Assembly (NCBI RefSeq): GCF_900044055.2 | Contig: NZ_FCOX02000002.1 | Coordinates: 302,932-366,931, forward strand | DNA from: Caballeronia calidae | GTDB lineage: Bacteria; Pseudomonadota; Gammaproteobacteria; Burkholderiales; Burkholderiaceae | Reading direction: 5' to 3' | Length of the DNA: 64,000 nucleotides | Part shown: in pieces, positions 18,170-26,668 of the stretch | Position numbering within the stretch: the stretch's first letter is position 1 | How the letters are laid out: each line of letters starts with the position of its first letter | The notes under the pieces: generated by a model | Database searches by the model: none | The model's input: only the letters and a program-made list of their open reading frames with translations | What the model was told of the DNA's origin: nothing | Made by a program: the position numbers and the translations under genes

Positions 18170-19447
18170 ATGGGTGAAACGAACGATCGTTCATTCATGG
18201 GAATGACCTTGAAACGAATCCTGGTGATCGGCGCGGGCTTCGCCGGTCTGTGGAGCGCGCTTTCGGCGGCGCGCAAGCTGGATGAACTTCATCGCAGCGA
18301 TGAGACCGAGGTCGCGGTCGTCAATCCCGCGCTTTTTCATAGCGTGCGGGTGCGCAACTATGAGCAGCCGCTCGATCCGACACTCGTGCAGCTCGACACC
18401 GTGCTCGGCCCCGCAGGCGTGCGGCTGATCCAGGCGAAGGCGACGGACATCGACAGCACGAACCGGCGCGTGACGATCGAACGCGAAGGTGTGCCCGAAG
18501 CGCTCGATTACGATCGGCTGATCCTCGCTGCGGGCAGCGTGCTCGTGCGGCCGCCCATTCCCGGCCTAGACCGCTTTTCGTTCGATGTCGATACCTACGC
18601 GGGCGCGTGCAAGCTGCAGGCGCATCTGCTCACCTTGCCCGCGCTGCCCGACTCGCCGGGCCGCTACACGGCGGTCGTCGTCGGCGCAGGGCTGACGGGC
18701 GTCGAGCTCGCGGCGGAACTGCCCGCGCGGCTCGCCGAAATCGTCGCGAACAGCGATCGCGGCAAGGTGCGCGTCGTGCTCGCCGACCGCTCGGCGACGA
18801 TCGCGCAATCGATGGGCGGCGCGCAGCCCGTCATCGAAGGCGCATTGAAGACGCTCGATGTCGAGATGCGGCCGGGCGTGTCGCTCGAATCGCTCGACGG
18901 CCAGAGCGTGACGCTCACCGATGGCGCCACGAGCGAGCGCATCGAGGCGGCGACGGTCGTCTGGTGCGGCGGCATGCACGCGAACGCGCTCGCGGGGCAA
19001 TTGCCGGTCACGCTCGATCCGCTCGGGCGCGTGCCGGTCGATGCCTTCCTGCGTGCGGAAGGCGTGCCGGGCGTGTTCGCGGCGGGCGATTGCGCGCGTA
19101 TTCTGATCGACGGCACGCGGCCATCGGTGATGTCGTGCCAGCATGGCCGGCCGATGGGACGTTACGCGGGCAACAACGCCGTCTGCGATCTATACGGCAT
19201 CGAGATGCTGCCGCTTTCGATCGACTGGTACACGACCATCTGCGATCTCGGGCCGTGGGGCGCGGTGTACACGGAGGGATGGGACAGGAAGCTCGTCTCT
19301 CAGGGCGAGACGGCGAAGGCGACGAAGCGCACGATCAACGCGGACCGAATCTATCCGCCGAAGACCGGCGTGCGCGAGGACATCTTCCGGGCGGCGGCGC
19401 CCGTCGTGCAGACACCGCCGCCTACAGAACGCACGGACAAGCGATAA
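18170..19447 (+). CDS. FAD-dependent pyridine nucleotide-disulfide oxidoreductase, NDH-2-like
   Basis: A 425-residue flavoprotein with two Rossmann motifs: FAD-binding 'VIGAGFAGLWSA' near residue 20 and NAD(P)-binding 'VVGAGLTGVELAAEL' near residue 170, plus the late FAD motif 'VFAAGDCARI'. The order and a C-terminal segment without obvious transmembrane helices resemble type II NADH dehydrogenases and related quinone reductases. No redox-active CxxC is seen. Starts at 18170, 18197 or 18203 are all possible; the core begins after the last. It ends four bases from the convergent aldolase gene. Confidence 0.85.
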   Translation: MGETNDRSFMGMTLKRILVIGAGFAGLWSALSAARKLDELHRSDETEVAVVNPALFHSVRVRNYEQPLDPTLVQLDTVLGPAGVRLIQAKATDIDSTNRRVTIEREGVPEALDYDRLILAAGSVLVRPPIPGLDRFSFDVDTYAGACKLQAHLLTLPALPDSPGRYTAVVVGAGLTGVELAAELPARLAEIVANSDRGKVRVVLADRSATIAQSMGGAQPVIEGALKTLDVEMRPGVSLESLDGQSVTLTDGATSERIEAATVVWCGGMHANALAGQLPVTLDPLGRVPVDAFLRAEGVPGVFAAGDCARILIDGTRPSVMSCQHGRPMGRYAGNNAVCDLYGIEMLPLSIDWYTTICDLGPWGAVYTEGWDRKLVSQGETAKATKRTINADRIYPPKTGVREDIFRAAAPVVQTPPPTERTDKR

Positions 19448-19451
19448 AGGA

Positions 19452-20354
19452 TCAGACCTTTTCGACGGACGCGTCGTAGATTTCGTTGATCGACTCTTCG
19501 AGCGTCTTGTCGAACTCGCTTTCGCTCATCGGCTTCTTCAGCTCGTTGATGAGCGCACGCGAGAAGCTCGCGATCATGCCGTGGTTCTGCGCGAGCTTCT
19601 TGCACGCGTCGGCGCGCGTATAGCCGCCCGACAGCGCGACGACACGCACGACACGCGGATGCTCGATCAGCGGACGATAGAAATCCGGCTCGTCGGGGAT
19701 GGTCAGCTTGATCATCACGTTGCTCGATTCCGGCAGCGCGTCGAGGCCCTTCAGCAGTTCGTCGCGGAGAATCTTTTCCGCGCCCTTCTTGTCCGGGCTC
19801 TTGATCGAGACTTCGGGTTCGAGAATCGGCACGAGTCCATGCTTGATGATCTGCGCGCCCACTTCGAACTGCTGCTTCGCCACCGCGGCGATGCCCTTCT
19901 CGTCGGCCTTCTGGATCACCGAGCGCATCTTCGTGCCGAACACGCCGAGCTTCACGGCGCGCGCGAGAAGATCGTCGAGGCCGGGAATCGGCTTCATGAT
20001 CTGCACGCCGTCCGCTTCGGCTTCGAGACCCTTGTCGACCTTCAGGAACGGCACGACGCCGCGATCTTCCCAAAGGAAGGTGGGAACCGGCTTGCCTTCT
20101 GCTTCGCCGTCCATCGTGCGCTCGAACAGAATCGCGCCGATCACCTTATCGCCCGTGAACGAAGGCGCGGTCATGATACGCACGCGCATTTCATGCATCA
20201 GCTTGAACATTTCGGCGTCGCCGTTATAGGCGTCGTCCGGAATTCCATATTGCCGCAGCGCGCCGGGCGTCGATCCGCCGCTCTGATCCAGAGCAGCGAT
20301 GAAACCATTCTTCTCAGCCATTTGCGCGAGCATCTTTTCGTTAGCCACGAACAT
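19452..20354 (-). CDS. Class I fructose-bisphosphate aldolase
   Basis: A 300-residue Schiff-base aldolase of the bacterial class I group: 'FIAALDQSGGSTPGAL' at the N-terminus, 'FLWEDRGVVPFLKVDKGL' (Lys in the phosphate/Schiff-base region), 'LVPILEPEV' and 'VALSGGYTR'. It interconverts fructose-1,6-bisphosphate with dihydroxyacetone phosphate and glyceraldehyde-3-phosphate in the cytosol. The start at 20354 has GAGGAGGAA upstream; the longer frame lacks family similarity. It is probably auxiliary to a class II enzyme elsewhere (inference). Confidence 0.9.
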   Translation of the reverse strand: MFVANEKMLAQMAEKNGFIAALDQSGGSTPGALRQYGIPDDAYNGDAEMFKLMHEMRVRIMTAPSFTGDKVIGAILFERTMDGEAEGKPVPTFLWEDRGVVPFLKVDKGLEAEADGVQIMKPIPGLDDLLARAVKLGVFGTKMRSVIQKADEKGIAAVAKQQFEVGAQIIKHGLVPILEPEVSIKSPDKKGAEKILRDELLKGLDALPESSNVMIKLTIPDEPDFYRPLIEHPRVVRVVALSGGYTRADACKKLAQNHGMIASFSRALINELKKPMSESEFDKTLEESINEIYDASVEKV

Positions 20355-20522
20355 TTCCTCCTCGAAGTTCAAACACCGGACTGTGTGCCTGCACGGCCCG
20401 GGCTTATGGTTCAGCTTCTGCAAGTGTAATGGTTTTGATGGGCGCTCAAGTCGTGCAAATCCGCCATTTGCGCGCAAATGGGGCGTTATCGTGCGCTGGC
20501 GCACGGCCCGGCATGGAAAAAC

Positions 20523-20912
20523 TCACGAAGCGGCGGAGTTGAGATCCCCCGCATTTCCGGAGCGCCAGACCATGTTCAACGCGCGGCGCATAAACGATGG
20601 CGCGCGTTCGAATGCGGCGGCCTGCGGCATTTCCGCATGATCGTTCGATGTTTCGATCACGGCTTCGACGATCTCCGTCTCTCGTGGAGGAGGCGCGAGC
20701 TTCTCATGCGCATCGCCGCAGCGCTGGTTGAGCACGCGGCGCATCTCGGGGTCGTCGATGAGCGCTTGCGCGGTCGCCATGCCGCGCTCGAATAGCAGCG
20801 CATAGGCGATATCGGTGAAATCCTCATAGCGGCCGCTATCGGCCAGCTCGAACGCCAGCTCAAGGGTGCGCTGGCGTTTCCATGCGTCGAGATCGTCGTG
20901 GCTTGTGTTCAC
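20523..20912 (-). CDS. Hypothetical protein, helical, 129 residues
   Basis: An acidic, mostly helical cytosolic protein ('AWKRQRTLELAFELADSGRYEDFTDIAYALLFERG', split by turns) with no signal peptide, no cysteine-rich motif and a variable C-terminal tail. Codon use matches the neighbours and the frame is uninterrupted. I do not recognise the family. It lies alone between the aldolase and the dacB promoter. Confidence 0.6.
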   Translation of the reverse strand: MNTSHDDLDAWKRQRTLELAFELADSGRYEDFTDIAYALLFERGMATAQALIDDPEMRRVLNQRCGDAHEKLAPPPRETEIVEAVIETSNDHAEMPQAAAFERAPSFMRRALNMVWRSGNAGDLNSAAS

Positions 20913-21063
20913 AGAGGCCCTCTTCTTCGCGCTGAGGTGCCAATGATGTTAGCCCGTGCCGCAGCGAATCGGCGTTGTCCCGCCACAACAAGCGCAAGAA
21001 AGACGCGCGAGAAATCGTACAAAAAGCGCTTGCCTAAAGCACTCGATTCGCGATAGTCCTTGC

Positions 21064-21091
21064 TTGACACGGCTCGTCCACGGTATTTAAT
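21064..21091 (+). promoter_or_regulatory. Sigma-70-type promoter of dacB
   Basis: A perfect -35 TTGACA (21064-21069), 16-base spacer and -10 TTTAAT (21086-21091, five of six). It predicts a roughly 120-base leader before the dacB ATG. The rest of the 304-bp gap 20913-21216 shows nothing else notable. Confidence 0.7.
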
Positions 21092-21216
21092 TCACTCACC
21101 TGCGGCTTTTGAAAAGCACGCGGCCGCCGACATTTCCTGTCTGCGCTGTGAAGCTGTCCCGACGTATGGATGTTCGCTCCATGCGGAGCGCGATGTGCCT
21201 TTATCGGAGCCGCGTC

Positions 21217-22881
21217 ATGAACCCGCTTTCAGGAAGTCCGGCACGCCTTGCCGCTCTCGTCATTCCGTGCGCGCTCGTCGCGCTGATGACATCCATCGCC
21301 GCATGCGGCGGTTCGTCGGATTCAAACAATACTTCCGTGCCCGACGAAATCACGCAGGTGATGCAAAAGCCCATGTATCAGGGCTCGACGTGGGCATTGC
21401 GCGTCGTCGACGTGAATTCGGGCGATGTCGTCTACGACATGAATTCGAATGCGCAGCTCTATGTCGGCTCGGTGCGCAAGCTCTTTTCGCTCGGCGCGCT
21501 GCTCGATCAGTACGGTGCCACGCATCAGTTCCAGACGCCGGTGTATCGCACGGGCGCGGTCGATGCGAGCGGCACGCTCAACGGCAATCTCGTGCTCGTC
21601 GCGAACGGCGATCTCTCGATGGGCGGACGCACCAACTCCGACGGCACGCTCGCCTGGACGAACTTCGACCACAACGAAGCGAACAATCTCGGCAACGCGC
21701 AGATCACCGCGCCCGATCCGCTCGCGGGCTACAACGGGCTCGCGGCCGAGGTGGCGTCGAAGGGCATAAAGAAGATAAGCGGCGACGTCGTGATCGACGA
21801 CCGCCTTTTCGAGCCCTTCAACTTCCGCGACGAGTTCTTCGTGCGGCCGGTCTTCGTGAACGACGATGTGGTCGATGTGCTCATCGGACAAGGCGGCGCG
21901 GGTTCGTCGACGCCGGTGAGCTACCGGCCGATGTCCTCCGCGTTCACCGTGCGGTCCACGCTGACGACCGGCGCCGCCGGCACCGCCGACACCATCAAGC
22001 TCACCCCGGAATTCCCCACGTGCTTCGGCGCGCTCAATTGCACTGGGCTGCTGAGCGGAAACATTCCCGCGGATTTCGTGCCGCCGATCGTGCCCAGCTT
22101 CCCGCTGGTCCAGACGTTCCGCATCACGCAGCCGTCGAACTATGCGCGCACGGTGTTCATCGAGGCGTTGGCGCGCGCGGGCGTGACGGTCACCGCGCCC
22201 GCCGTCGCAAACAATCCGGTGCAACTGCTGCCCGCGAAGAACACCTATTCCGCCGATACGCGCGTCGCGCAGCTCACGTCGCAGGTGTTCAGCGAGTATT
22301 CGAAGTGGATCCTGAAGGTCAGCTACAACATCGGGGCGGACACGAGCCTGGTGCTGTTCGGCCTCGCGAGCAACGGCTCGACCACGATGAACGGGGCGCT
22401 GGCGGCGGAAAATGCCACGCTGTCGAACTCGCCCTTCAACGTGCCGATGAGCCAGACACATTTCATCGACGGCAGCGGCGGCGGCGAGACCACGGCGACG
22501 CCGGTGGCGGTCATCGCGATGCTGCGCGCGATGAACAGCCGCCCGACCTTCCCGGCGTATCGGGATTCGCTGCCATTCCTGGGTATCGACGGCTCGCTCG
22601 CGAGCACGACCGCCTTCGAAAGCGATCCGACGCTCGCGGGCGCGAAAGGCAAGGTCTACGCGAAGACGGGCACCTATGCGGCGGGCACGAATGGCCCGAA
22701 CGGTCAGCCGCAGCTCACGCTGAAGGGACAGGCGCTAGCGGGCTATGTCGATGCGAAGAGCGGCCGGCGGCTCGCGTTCGCGCTCGTCGTGAACAATGTG
22801 CCGATCACCAATGTGCCGCAGATCGTCGACGTGTTCAACGACCAGGGCACGATCTCCGCGATCATCTGGAAGCTGCAGTAA
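21217..22881 (+). CDS. dacB: D-alanyl-D-alanine carboxypeptidase/endopeptidase (PBP4, peptidase S13), lipoprotein
   Basis: A 554-residue class C low-molecular-weight penicillin-binding protein. The three active-site motifs are present and ordered: Ser85-x-x-Lys88 ('SVRK'), Ser369-Tyr-Asn ('SYN') and Lys483-Thr-Gly ('KTG'). The large insertion between the first two motifs is typical of S13. The N-terminus is a lipoprotein signal ending in Cys30 ('SIAAC'), with Gly-Gly-Ser next, so it is probably anchored to the outer membrane facing the periplasm. It trims or cleaves peptidoglycan cross-links. The ATG at 21217 places the signal correctly. It is longer than Escherichia coli PBP4. Confidence 0.92.
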   Translation: MNPLSGSPARLAALVIPCALVALMTSIAACGGSSDSNNTSVPDEITQVMQKPMYQGSTWALRVVDVNSGDVVYDMNSNAQLYVGSVRKLFSLGALLDQYGATHQFQTPVYRTGAVDASGTLNGNLVLVANGDLSMGGRTNSDGTLAWTNFDHNEANNLGNAQITAPDPLAGYNGLAAEVASKGIKKISGDVVIDDRLFEPFNFRDEFFVRPVFVNDDVVDVLIGQGGAGSSTPVSYRPMSSAFTVRSTLTTGAAGTADTIKLTPEFPTCFGALNCTGLLSGNIPADFVPPIVPSFPLVQTFRITQPSNYARTVFIEALARAGVTVTAPAVANNPVQLLPAKNTYSADTRVAQLTSQVFSEYSKWILKVSYNIGADTSLVLFGLASNGSTTMNGALAAENATLSNSPFNVPMSQTHFIDGSGGGETTATPVAVIAMLRAMNSRPTFPAYRDSLPFLGIDGSLASTTAFESDPTLAGAKGKVYAKTGTYAAGTNGPNGQPQLTLKGQALAGYVDAKSGRRLAFALVVNNVPITNVPQIVDVFNDQGTISAIIWKLQ

Positions 22882-22902
22882 GCCGCTTTCGTCGGCCCGC
22901 GC

Positions 22903-23772
22903 TCACCACGCCCCGGCAAACGCCTGCACGGCGCGATTGAACGCGCCGGGGCTCGCCGCATTCATCCCGTGCGATGCGCCGGCGATCGTCTGCCGCTCCG
23001 CGAACTCGATCCACTCTTCGAGCTTCTCGACGTTGTTGCGGAACATGCGCGGGCTCTTTTGCCCGTCGATGAGCAGCGTGCGGCACTTGATGTCGCGCGC
23101 CGCTTCGCGCGTGTACGCGGGTAACGGATCGCGGAACTGCTTCGGCAGCGTGAGCGCGTTGTCGAGCGCCATGCGGCGGAAGCTGTCCGTGCTCTTCTTC
23201 CAGAAACCCGGCATGCTCACCGAATCGACGAACATTTCCAGACCCTTGTCGAACTCGCCCTGCTCGATCAGTTCCGCGACGCGCGTGCGCAGCGCGTTGG
23301 TCGCGGGCGGCAGCGTCGCGGGCACGGCCTGCGGCGTGGTTTGCAGCGGGCCGCCCGGATCGGCGAGCGTGAGCGTCTTCACGAGCCGCGGATACTCGCG
23401 CGCCAGATGAAACGCGATGCAGCCGCCGCGCGAATGCCCGACGAGATGCACCGGCGCGAGATCCAGCGATTCGATGAACTCGGCCATTTCCGCGACATGC
23501 GCTTCCCAGCCGAACTCGCCGCGCACGAAGGCATCGACGGCGGGCCAGTAGTGCGAGAGGCTCGGCGCGATGCAGCGGAACTGCTTCGCGAGCGGCAGAA
23601 TCTGCGCGTTCCAGTAGCGGTAATCGCACAGCGACCCATGCACGAAGACGAGCGGCTCGCCCTCGCCGCACTCGATATACGGCACGGAAATTCCCGACGC
23701 CGTCGTTGCGAACGACGGTTCAGGCAAGCCTTGCACAGCGGTGAGGACGGAAAGATCGGTTCGCGCGTTCAT
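22903..23772 (-). CDS. Alpha/beta hydrolase
   Basis: A 289-residue alpha/beta-hydrolase: oxyanion-hole segment 'LVFVHGSLCDYRYW', nucleophile elbow 'GHSRGG' (Ser in the centre), and a late 'GASHGMN' carrying the catalytic His; the acid is likely in 'LLIDGQ'. No signal peptide. Relatives are esterases, haloperoxidase-like or C-C bond hydrolases; the substrate is unknown. It is divergent from the LysR gene at 23878 across a 105-bp AT-rich gap with an operator-like dyad, so that LysR probably controls it. Confidence 0.9.
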   Translation of the reverse strand: MNARTDLSVLTAVQGLPEPSFATTASGISVPYIECGEGEPLVFVHGSLCDYRYWNAQILPLAKQFRCIAPSLSHYWPAVDAFVRGEFGWEAHVAEMAEFIESLDLAPVHLVGHSRGGCIAFHLAREYPRLVKTLTLADPGGPLQTTPQAVPATLPPATNALRTRVAELIEQGEFDKGLEMFVDSVSMPGFWKKSTDSFRRMALDNALTLPKQFRDPLPAYTREAARDIKCRTLLIDGQKSPRMFRNNVEKLEEWIEFAERQTIAGASHGMNAASPGAFNRAVQAFAGAW

Positions 23773-23844
23773 GGATTCGCTCCTTTGATGCGACTATGCG
23801 CCGCGTCGAAGCAAAAGAAAAACGCATAATTTTGATAGAATCGT

Positions 23845-23857
23845 TCAGAATTTCTGA
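23845..23857. promoter_or_regulatory. Inverted repeat between hydrolase and LysR genes
   Basis: TCAGAA-T-TTCTGA, a perfect 6-bp dyad with a one-base spacer, flanked by two copies of TGATAG (23833-23838 and 23855-23860). Its position 21 bases before the LysR ATG fits an operator. Function inferred. Confidence 0.5.
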
Positions 23858-23877
23858 TAGCAAACGGTCGTTCGACC

Positions 23878-24726
23878 ATGAAAGCACTCGATCTTGATGT
23901 CCTGTCGATGATCATCGCCGTCGCGGATACCGGCAATATCAGCCGCGCGGCAGAGCTCGTGCATCGTTCGCAATCGGCCGTGAGCATGCAGATCAAGACG
24001 CTGGAAACCGCGCTGGGCAAGGAACTGTTCGTGCGCAAGCCGCGCAACGTGGTGCCCACGCAGGACGGCGAGGTGCTGCTGACCTACGCGCGCCGCATGA
24101 TCGCGCTGCGCGACGAGGCGTGGGCCGCCGTCGTGCGGCCGGACGTGACCGGGCGCGTGGTGATCGGCGTGCCGGACGATTACGCGTCGTCGCTCTTTCC
24201 GCCGATCCTCAAGAAATTCTCGGCGACGTATCCGAAGGTCGAGATTCAGGTGGTCGGCCTGCCGAGCCTCGCGCTCGCGCCGATGGTGAAGGACGGCACC
24301 GTCGATCTCGTCTGCGCGACGCGCGTGAAAGGCCTCTCCGGCGAGTTCCTGCGCCACGAGCCGATGGTCTGGGCCGCCGCGCCCGGCACGGAAATATGGA
24401 AGGAGCGGCCCTTGCCGATCGCCGTGTTTCTGCCCGGCAGCGTCGCGCGCGAGAACGCGATCCGCAGCCTCGAGCGCGCGCGCATCGGCTATCGGACCTC
24501 GTATGAAAGCCCGAGCCTGCTCGGTCTCTTGACCATGGCCGAAGCGGGTCTCGCGGTCACGCCGCTCGCGAAGTGCGCGGTGCCCGCGCATTTCACGCTG
24601 CTCGGGCCGGCGCAAGGCTTGCCCGACATCGGCACGCTCGAAGTCGTGCTGGCGCGCAGCGCGGCGTCGAAACGCCCGCCTTGCGACTTTCTCGCCGAGC
24701 GCATCATCGCGGAGTTGCGGCGCTGA
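23878..24726 (+). CDS. LysR-family transcriptional regulator
   Basis: A 282-residue LysR protein, slightly short. HTH at about residues 8-50 ('NISRAAELVHRSQSAVSMQIKTLE'); effector domain 'GRVVIGVPDDYASSLFPPIL' and 'MVKDGTVDLVCATRV'. The divergent hydrolase is the likely target. The last 23 bases overlap the convergent squalene/phytoene synthase gene. Confidence 0.9.
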   Translation: MKALDLDVLSMIIAVADTGNISRAAELVHRSQSAVSMQIKTLETALGKELFVRKPRNVVPTQDGEVLLTYARRMIALRDEAWAAVVRPDVTGRVVIGVPDDYASSLFPPILKKFSATYPKVEIQVVGLPSLALAPMVKDGTVDLVCATRVKGLSGEFLRHEPMVWAAAPGTEIWKERPLPIAVFLPGSVARENAIRSLERARIGYRTSYESPSLLGLLTMAEAGLAVTPLAKCAVPAHFTLLGPAQGLPDIGTLEVVLARSAASKRPPCDFLAERIIAELRR

Positions 24727-25765
24727 GTTGCGCCTCGATCGCGCGCATGCGACGCGACGTCCACGCTCGCAGCATGGTGTTCGAGGCGACCATCGGCAAC
24801 GATGCCGCCATGATGCGATACACGTCGTTGCGCCGGATCTTCGATATCTTGCCCGGATCGAGCCATGCGTCGTTACGCGCGAGCAGCACGAGCGTATCGA
24901 GGCCGATCATGATCGGCCACAGGCATGCGAGGCGCAGACGGATTGCCGTCGATGGAATCGCGAGCGTGTAATCGACCGCGTCCTGAAACAGCGCAAGCGA
25001 GGTGCGCAGCAGTTCGAAGAGCACGGGACGCGCGCGCGCCGACTCCGCCGGCTGCAAGAGATCCTGCGGTGTGAGGCCATGACGCGCGAGCATCGTTTCA
25101 GGCAGATAGCATCGGCCGATGCGCAGATCGCGCGCGCAATCGCGCAGCACGTTCGTCATCTGCAGCGCCTTGCCGAAGCGCACGCCGAGCGCGAGCATCG
25201 TTGCGGGCGCGGCCTTCAATGTGCCGGGCATATGCGCGTAAGTCATCTTCGTCCAGAACTCGCCGACGCAGCCCGCGACGAGATACGTATAACGGTCCAG
25301 CTCGCTGAATTCCCGCAACGCGACGACGTGGCCCGACGTTTCATCGGGGAACGTGCGTAAGTCGAACTCCATGCCGGTGCTGAGCGTCGTGACGATGTCG
25401 CGAACCGCGGCCTGATCCTGCGCGCCGAGTTGCGGCAGGATCGCGAGCGCCGCGCCCAGGCGTTCGAGCAACACGCGTTCGTCGGGCTGCGCCTGCTGAC
25501 CCGCGACTTCATCCGCGATGCGCGCGAGCGCGCCTTCATCGGGTGCGCCATTGACTTGCGCGCGCAGCGAAAGCAGCAGTTCGAGACGGCGTTGCGGCGA
25601 GATCAGCGAGGTATCCGCGATGGTATCCGCCGCGCGCGCGAGCAGATAAGCGAGCCCGATGGGATCGCGCATCGCCGTCGGCAGAATGCGCAGCGTGAGA
25701 TAGAACGACCGCGACACGCTCTTGAGAAGCGGACCAAGAAGAAAGGCCCGGGGCGAATTGTTCAT
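24704..25765 (-). CDS. Squalene/phytoene synthase family protein
   Basis: A 353-residue trans-isoprenyl diphosphate synthase (head-to-head). Both Mg-diphosphate motifs are present: 'RAADTIADT' early and 'NVLRDCARDLRIGRCYLP' (D-x-x-x-D) centrally, plus 'SRSFYLTLRILP' at the N-terminus. It joins two prenyl diphosphates to presqualene diphosphate/squalene or phytoene. It is clearly longer than HpnC or HpnD (about 280 residues) and has 'YTYLVAGCVGEFWTKM', reminiscent of true squalene synthases. No other hopanoid or carotenoid gene is adjacent. Start 25765 is preferred over 25816 because the family core starts there. Confidence 0.88.
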   Translation of the reverse strand: MNNSPRAFLLGPLLKSVSRSFYLTLRILPTAMRDPIGLAYLLARAADTIADTSLISPQRRLELLLSLRAQVNGAPDEGALARIADEVAGQQAQPDERVLLERLGAALAILPQLGAQDQAAVRDIVTTLSTGMEFDLRTFPDETSGHVVALREFSELDRYTYLVAGCVGEFWTKMTYAHMPGTLKAAPATMLALGVRFGKALQMTNVLRDCARDLRIGRCYLPETMLARHGLTPQDLLQPAESARARPVLFELLRTSLALFQDAVDYTLAIPSTAIRLRLACLWPIMIGLDTLVLLARNDAWLDPGKISKIRRNDVYRIMAASLPMVASNTMLRAWTSRRMRAIEAQLSAATPR

Positions 25766-25855
25766 GTTGGATCGGATAGCTTCGGCGAGAAGCGCGATGA
25801 TCGCGCGCCGCCGCATTGTATCCGTCCGCGTGAAATCGCGGCTTTCGCCGCGCGC

Positions 25856-26509
25856 TTACCGATGATGCGCGTGCTTCTTGTGGTGCCGTGGATGAGGCGC
25901 GATGCGCAGCATCATGCGCTCGGGTGTTTTCGGCTTCTCGGCTTGCGCGAAGGCGCGGCCGAGCGGTTCGAGAATCACGTCCGCGCTGCCCGCGTGTTGC
26001 AGACCGAGCTCCGTCGCCGCGGCGAACGACAGGTCGATCACACGGCCCTTCACGAACGGACCGCGATCGTTGACGCGCACGATGACGGACCTCGTCCTCG
26101 CGAGATTGCTGACGCGCACGTACGATCCGAACGGCAACGTGCGATGCGCCGCCGTCATCGTCCGCATGTCGTAGCGCTCGCCGCTGGCAGTGCGGTGCCC
26201 CTGGAACTTGCTGCTGTAATACGACGCCCGGCCGATTTCCGCCGCGACGTTCGTGGTGGCGCTGCGATAGTCGAGCGGCTCGCTCTCCAGCGAGTTGTTC
26301 TCGCGACCGTTCATCGCATCCGCGACACGCGCGCCTTCGGCCACTACCGCCGACGCGTCCGTTGCCTCTGACGGCTCCGCTTCGGTTTTGTGTACCGGCT
26401 GCGCGCCCGCGTGTCCCGCGCACGCGCTCAATGCCGCGCACGCACCGGAAGCGGCGACGGCCGCCAGCCCGACCGCGCGCCACTGCATGATGATTCGGTT
26501 GTCCTGCAT
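25856..26509 (-). CDS. RlpA-like septal ring lytic transglycosylase family lipoprotein
   Basis: A 217-residue protein with a lipoprotein-type signal (Cys30 in 'ALSAC') and one double-psi beta-barrel domain: 'GRASYYSSKFQGHRTASGERYD', split from 'TAAHRTLPFGSYVRVSNL' and 'VIVRVNDRGPF' followed by 'RVIDLSFAAATELG', the RlpA consensus. The SPOR domain of classical RlpA is absent; instead there is a His/Lys-rich tail ('HPRHHKKHAHHR'). RlpA proteins cleave glycan strands lacking stem peptides. The ATG at 26509 has GGAGAAG seven bases upstream. Confidence 0.88.
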   Translation of the reverse strand: MQDNRIIMQWRAVGLAAVAASGACAALSACAGHAGAQPVHKTEAEPSEATDASAVVAEGARVADAMNGRENNSLESEPLDYRSATTNVAAEIGRASYYSSKFQGHRTASGERYDMRTMTAAHRTLPFGSYVRVSNLARTRSVIVRVNDRGPFVKGRVIDLSFAAATELGLQHAGSADVILEPLGRAFAQAEKPKTPERMMLRIAPHPRHHKKHAHHR

Positions 26510-26668
26510 GAGCGAGCTTCTCCATGAAGTGCCGATGCATCGCGATCGGCTCGCTCAAAACGTTCACTTCGTCTCAAAGTTGACGCATGCGCCGAAGATA
26601 TGACCCATCTTTACAGAAGAAGGTCTCAGCTTACGGCGCGCCCTTCATGTCCTTACGGTCGTCCTCGC

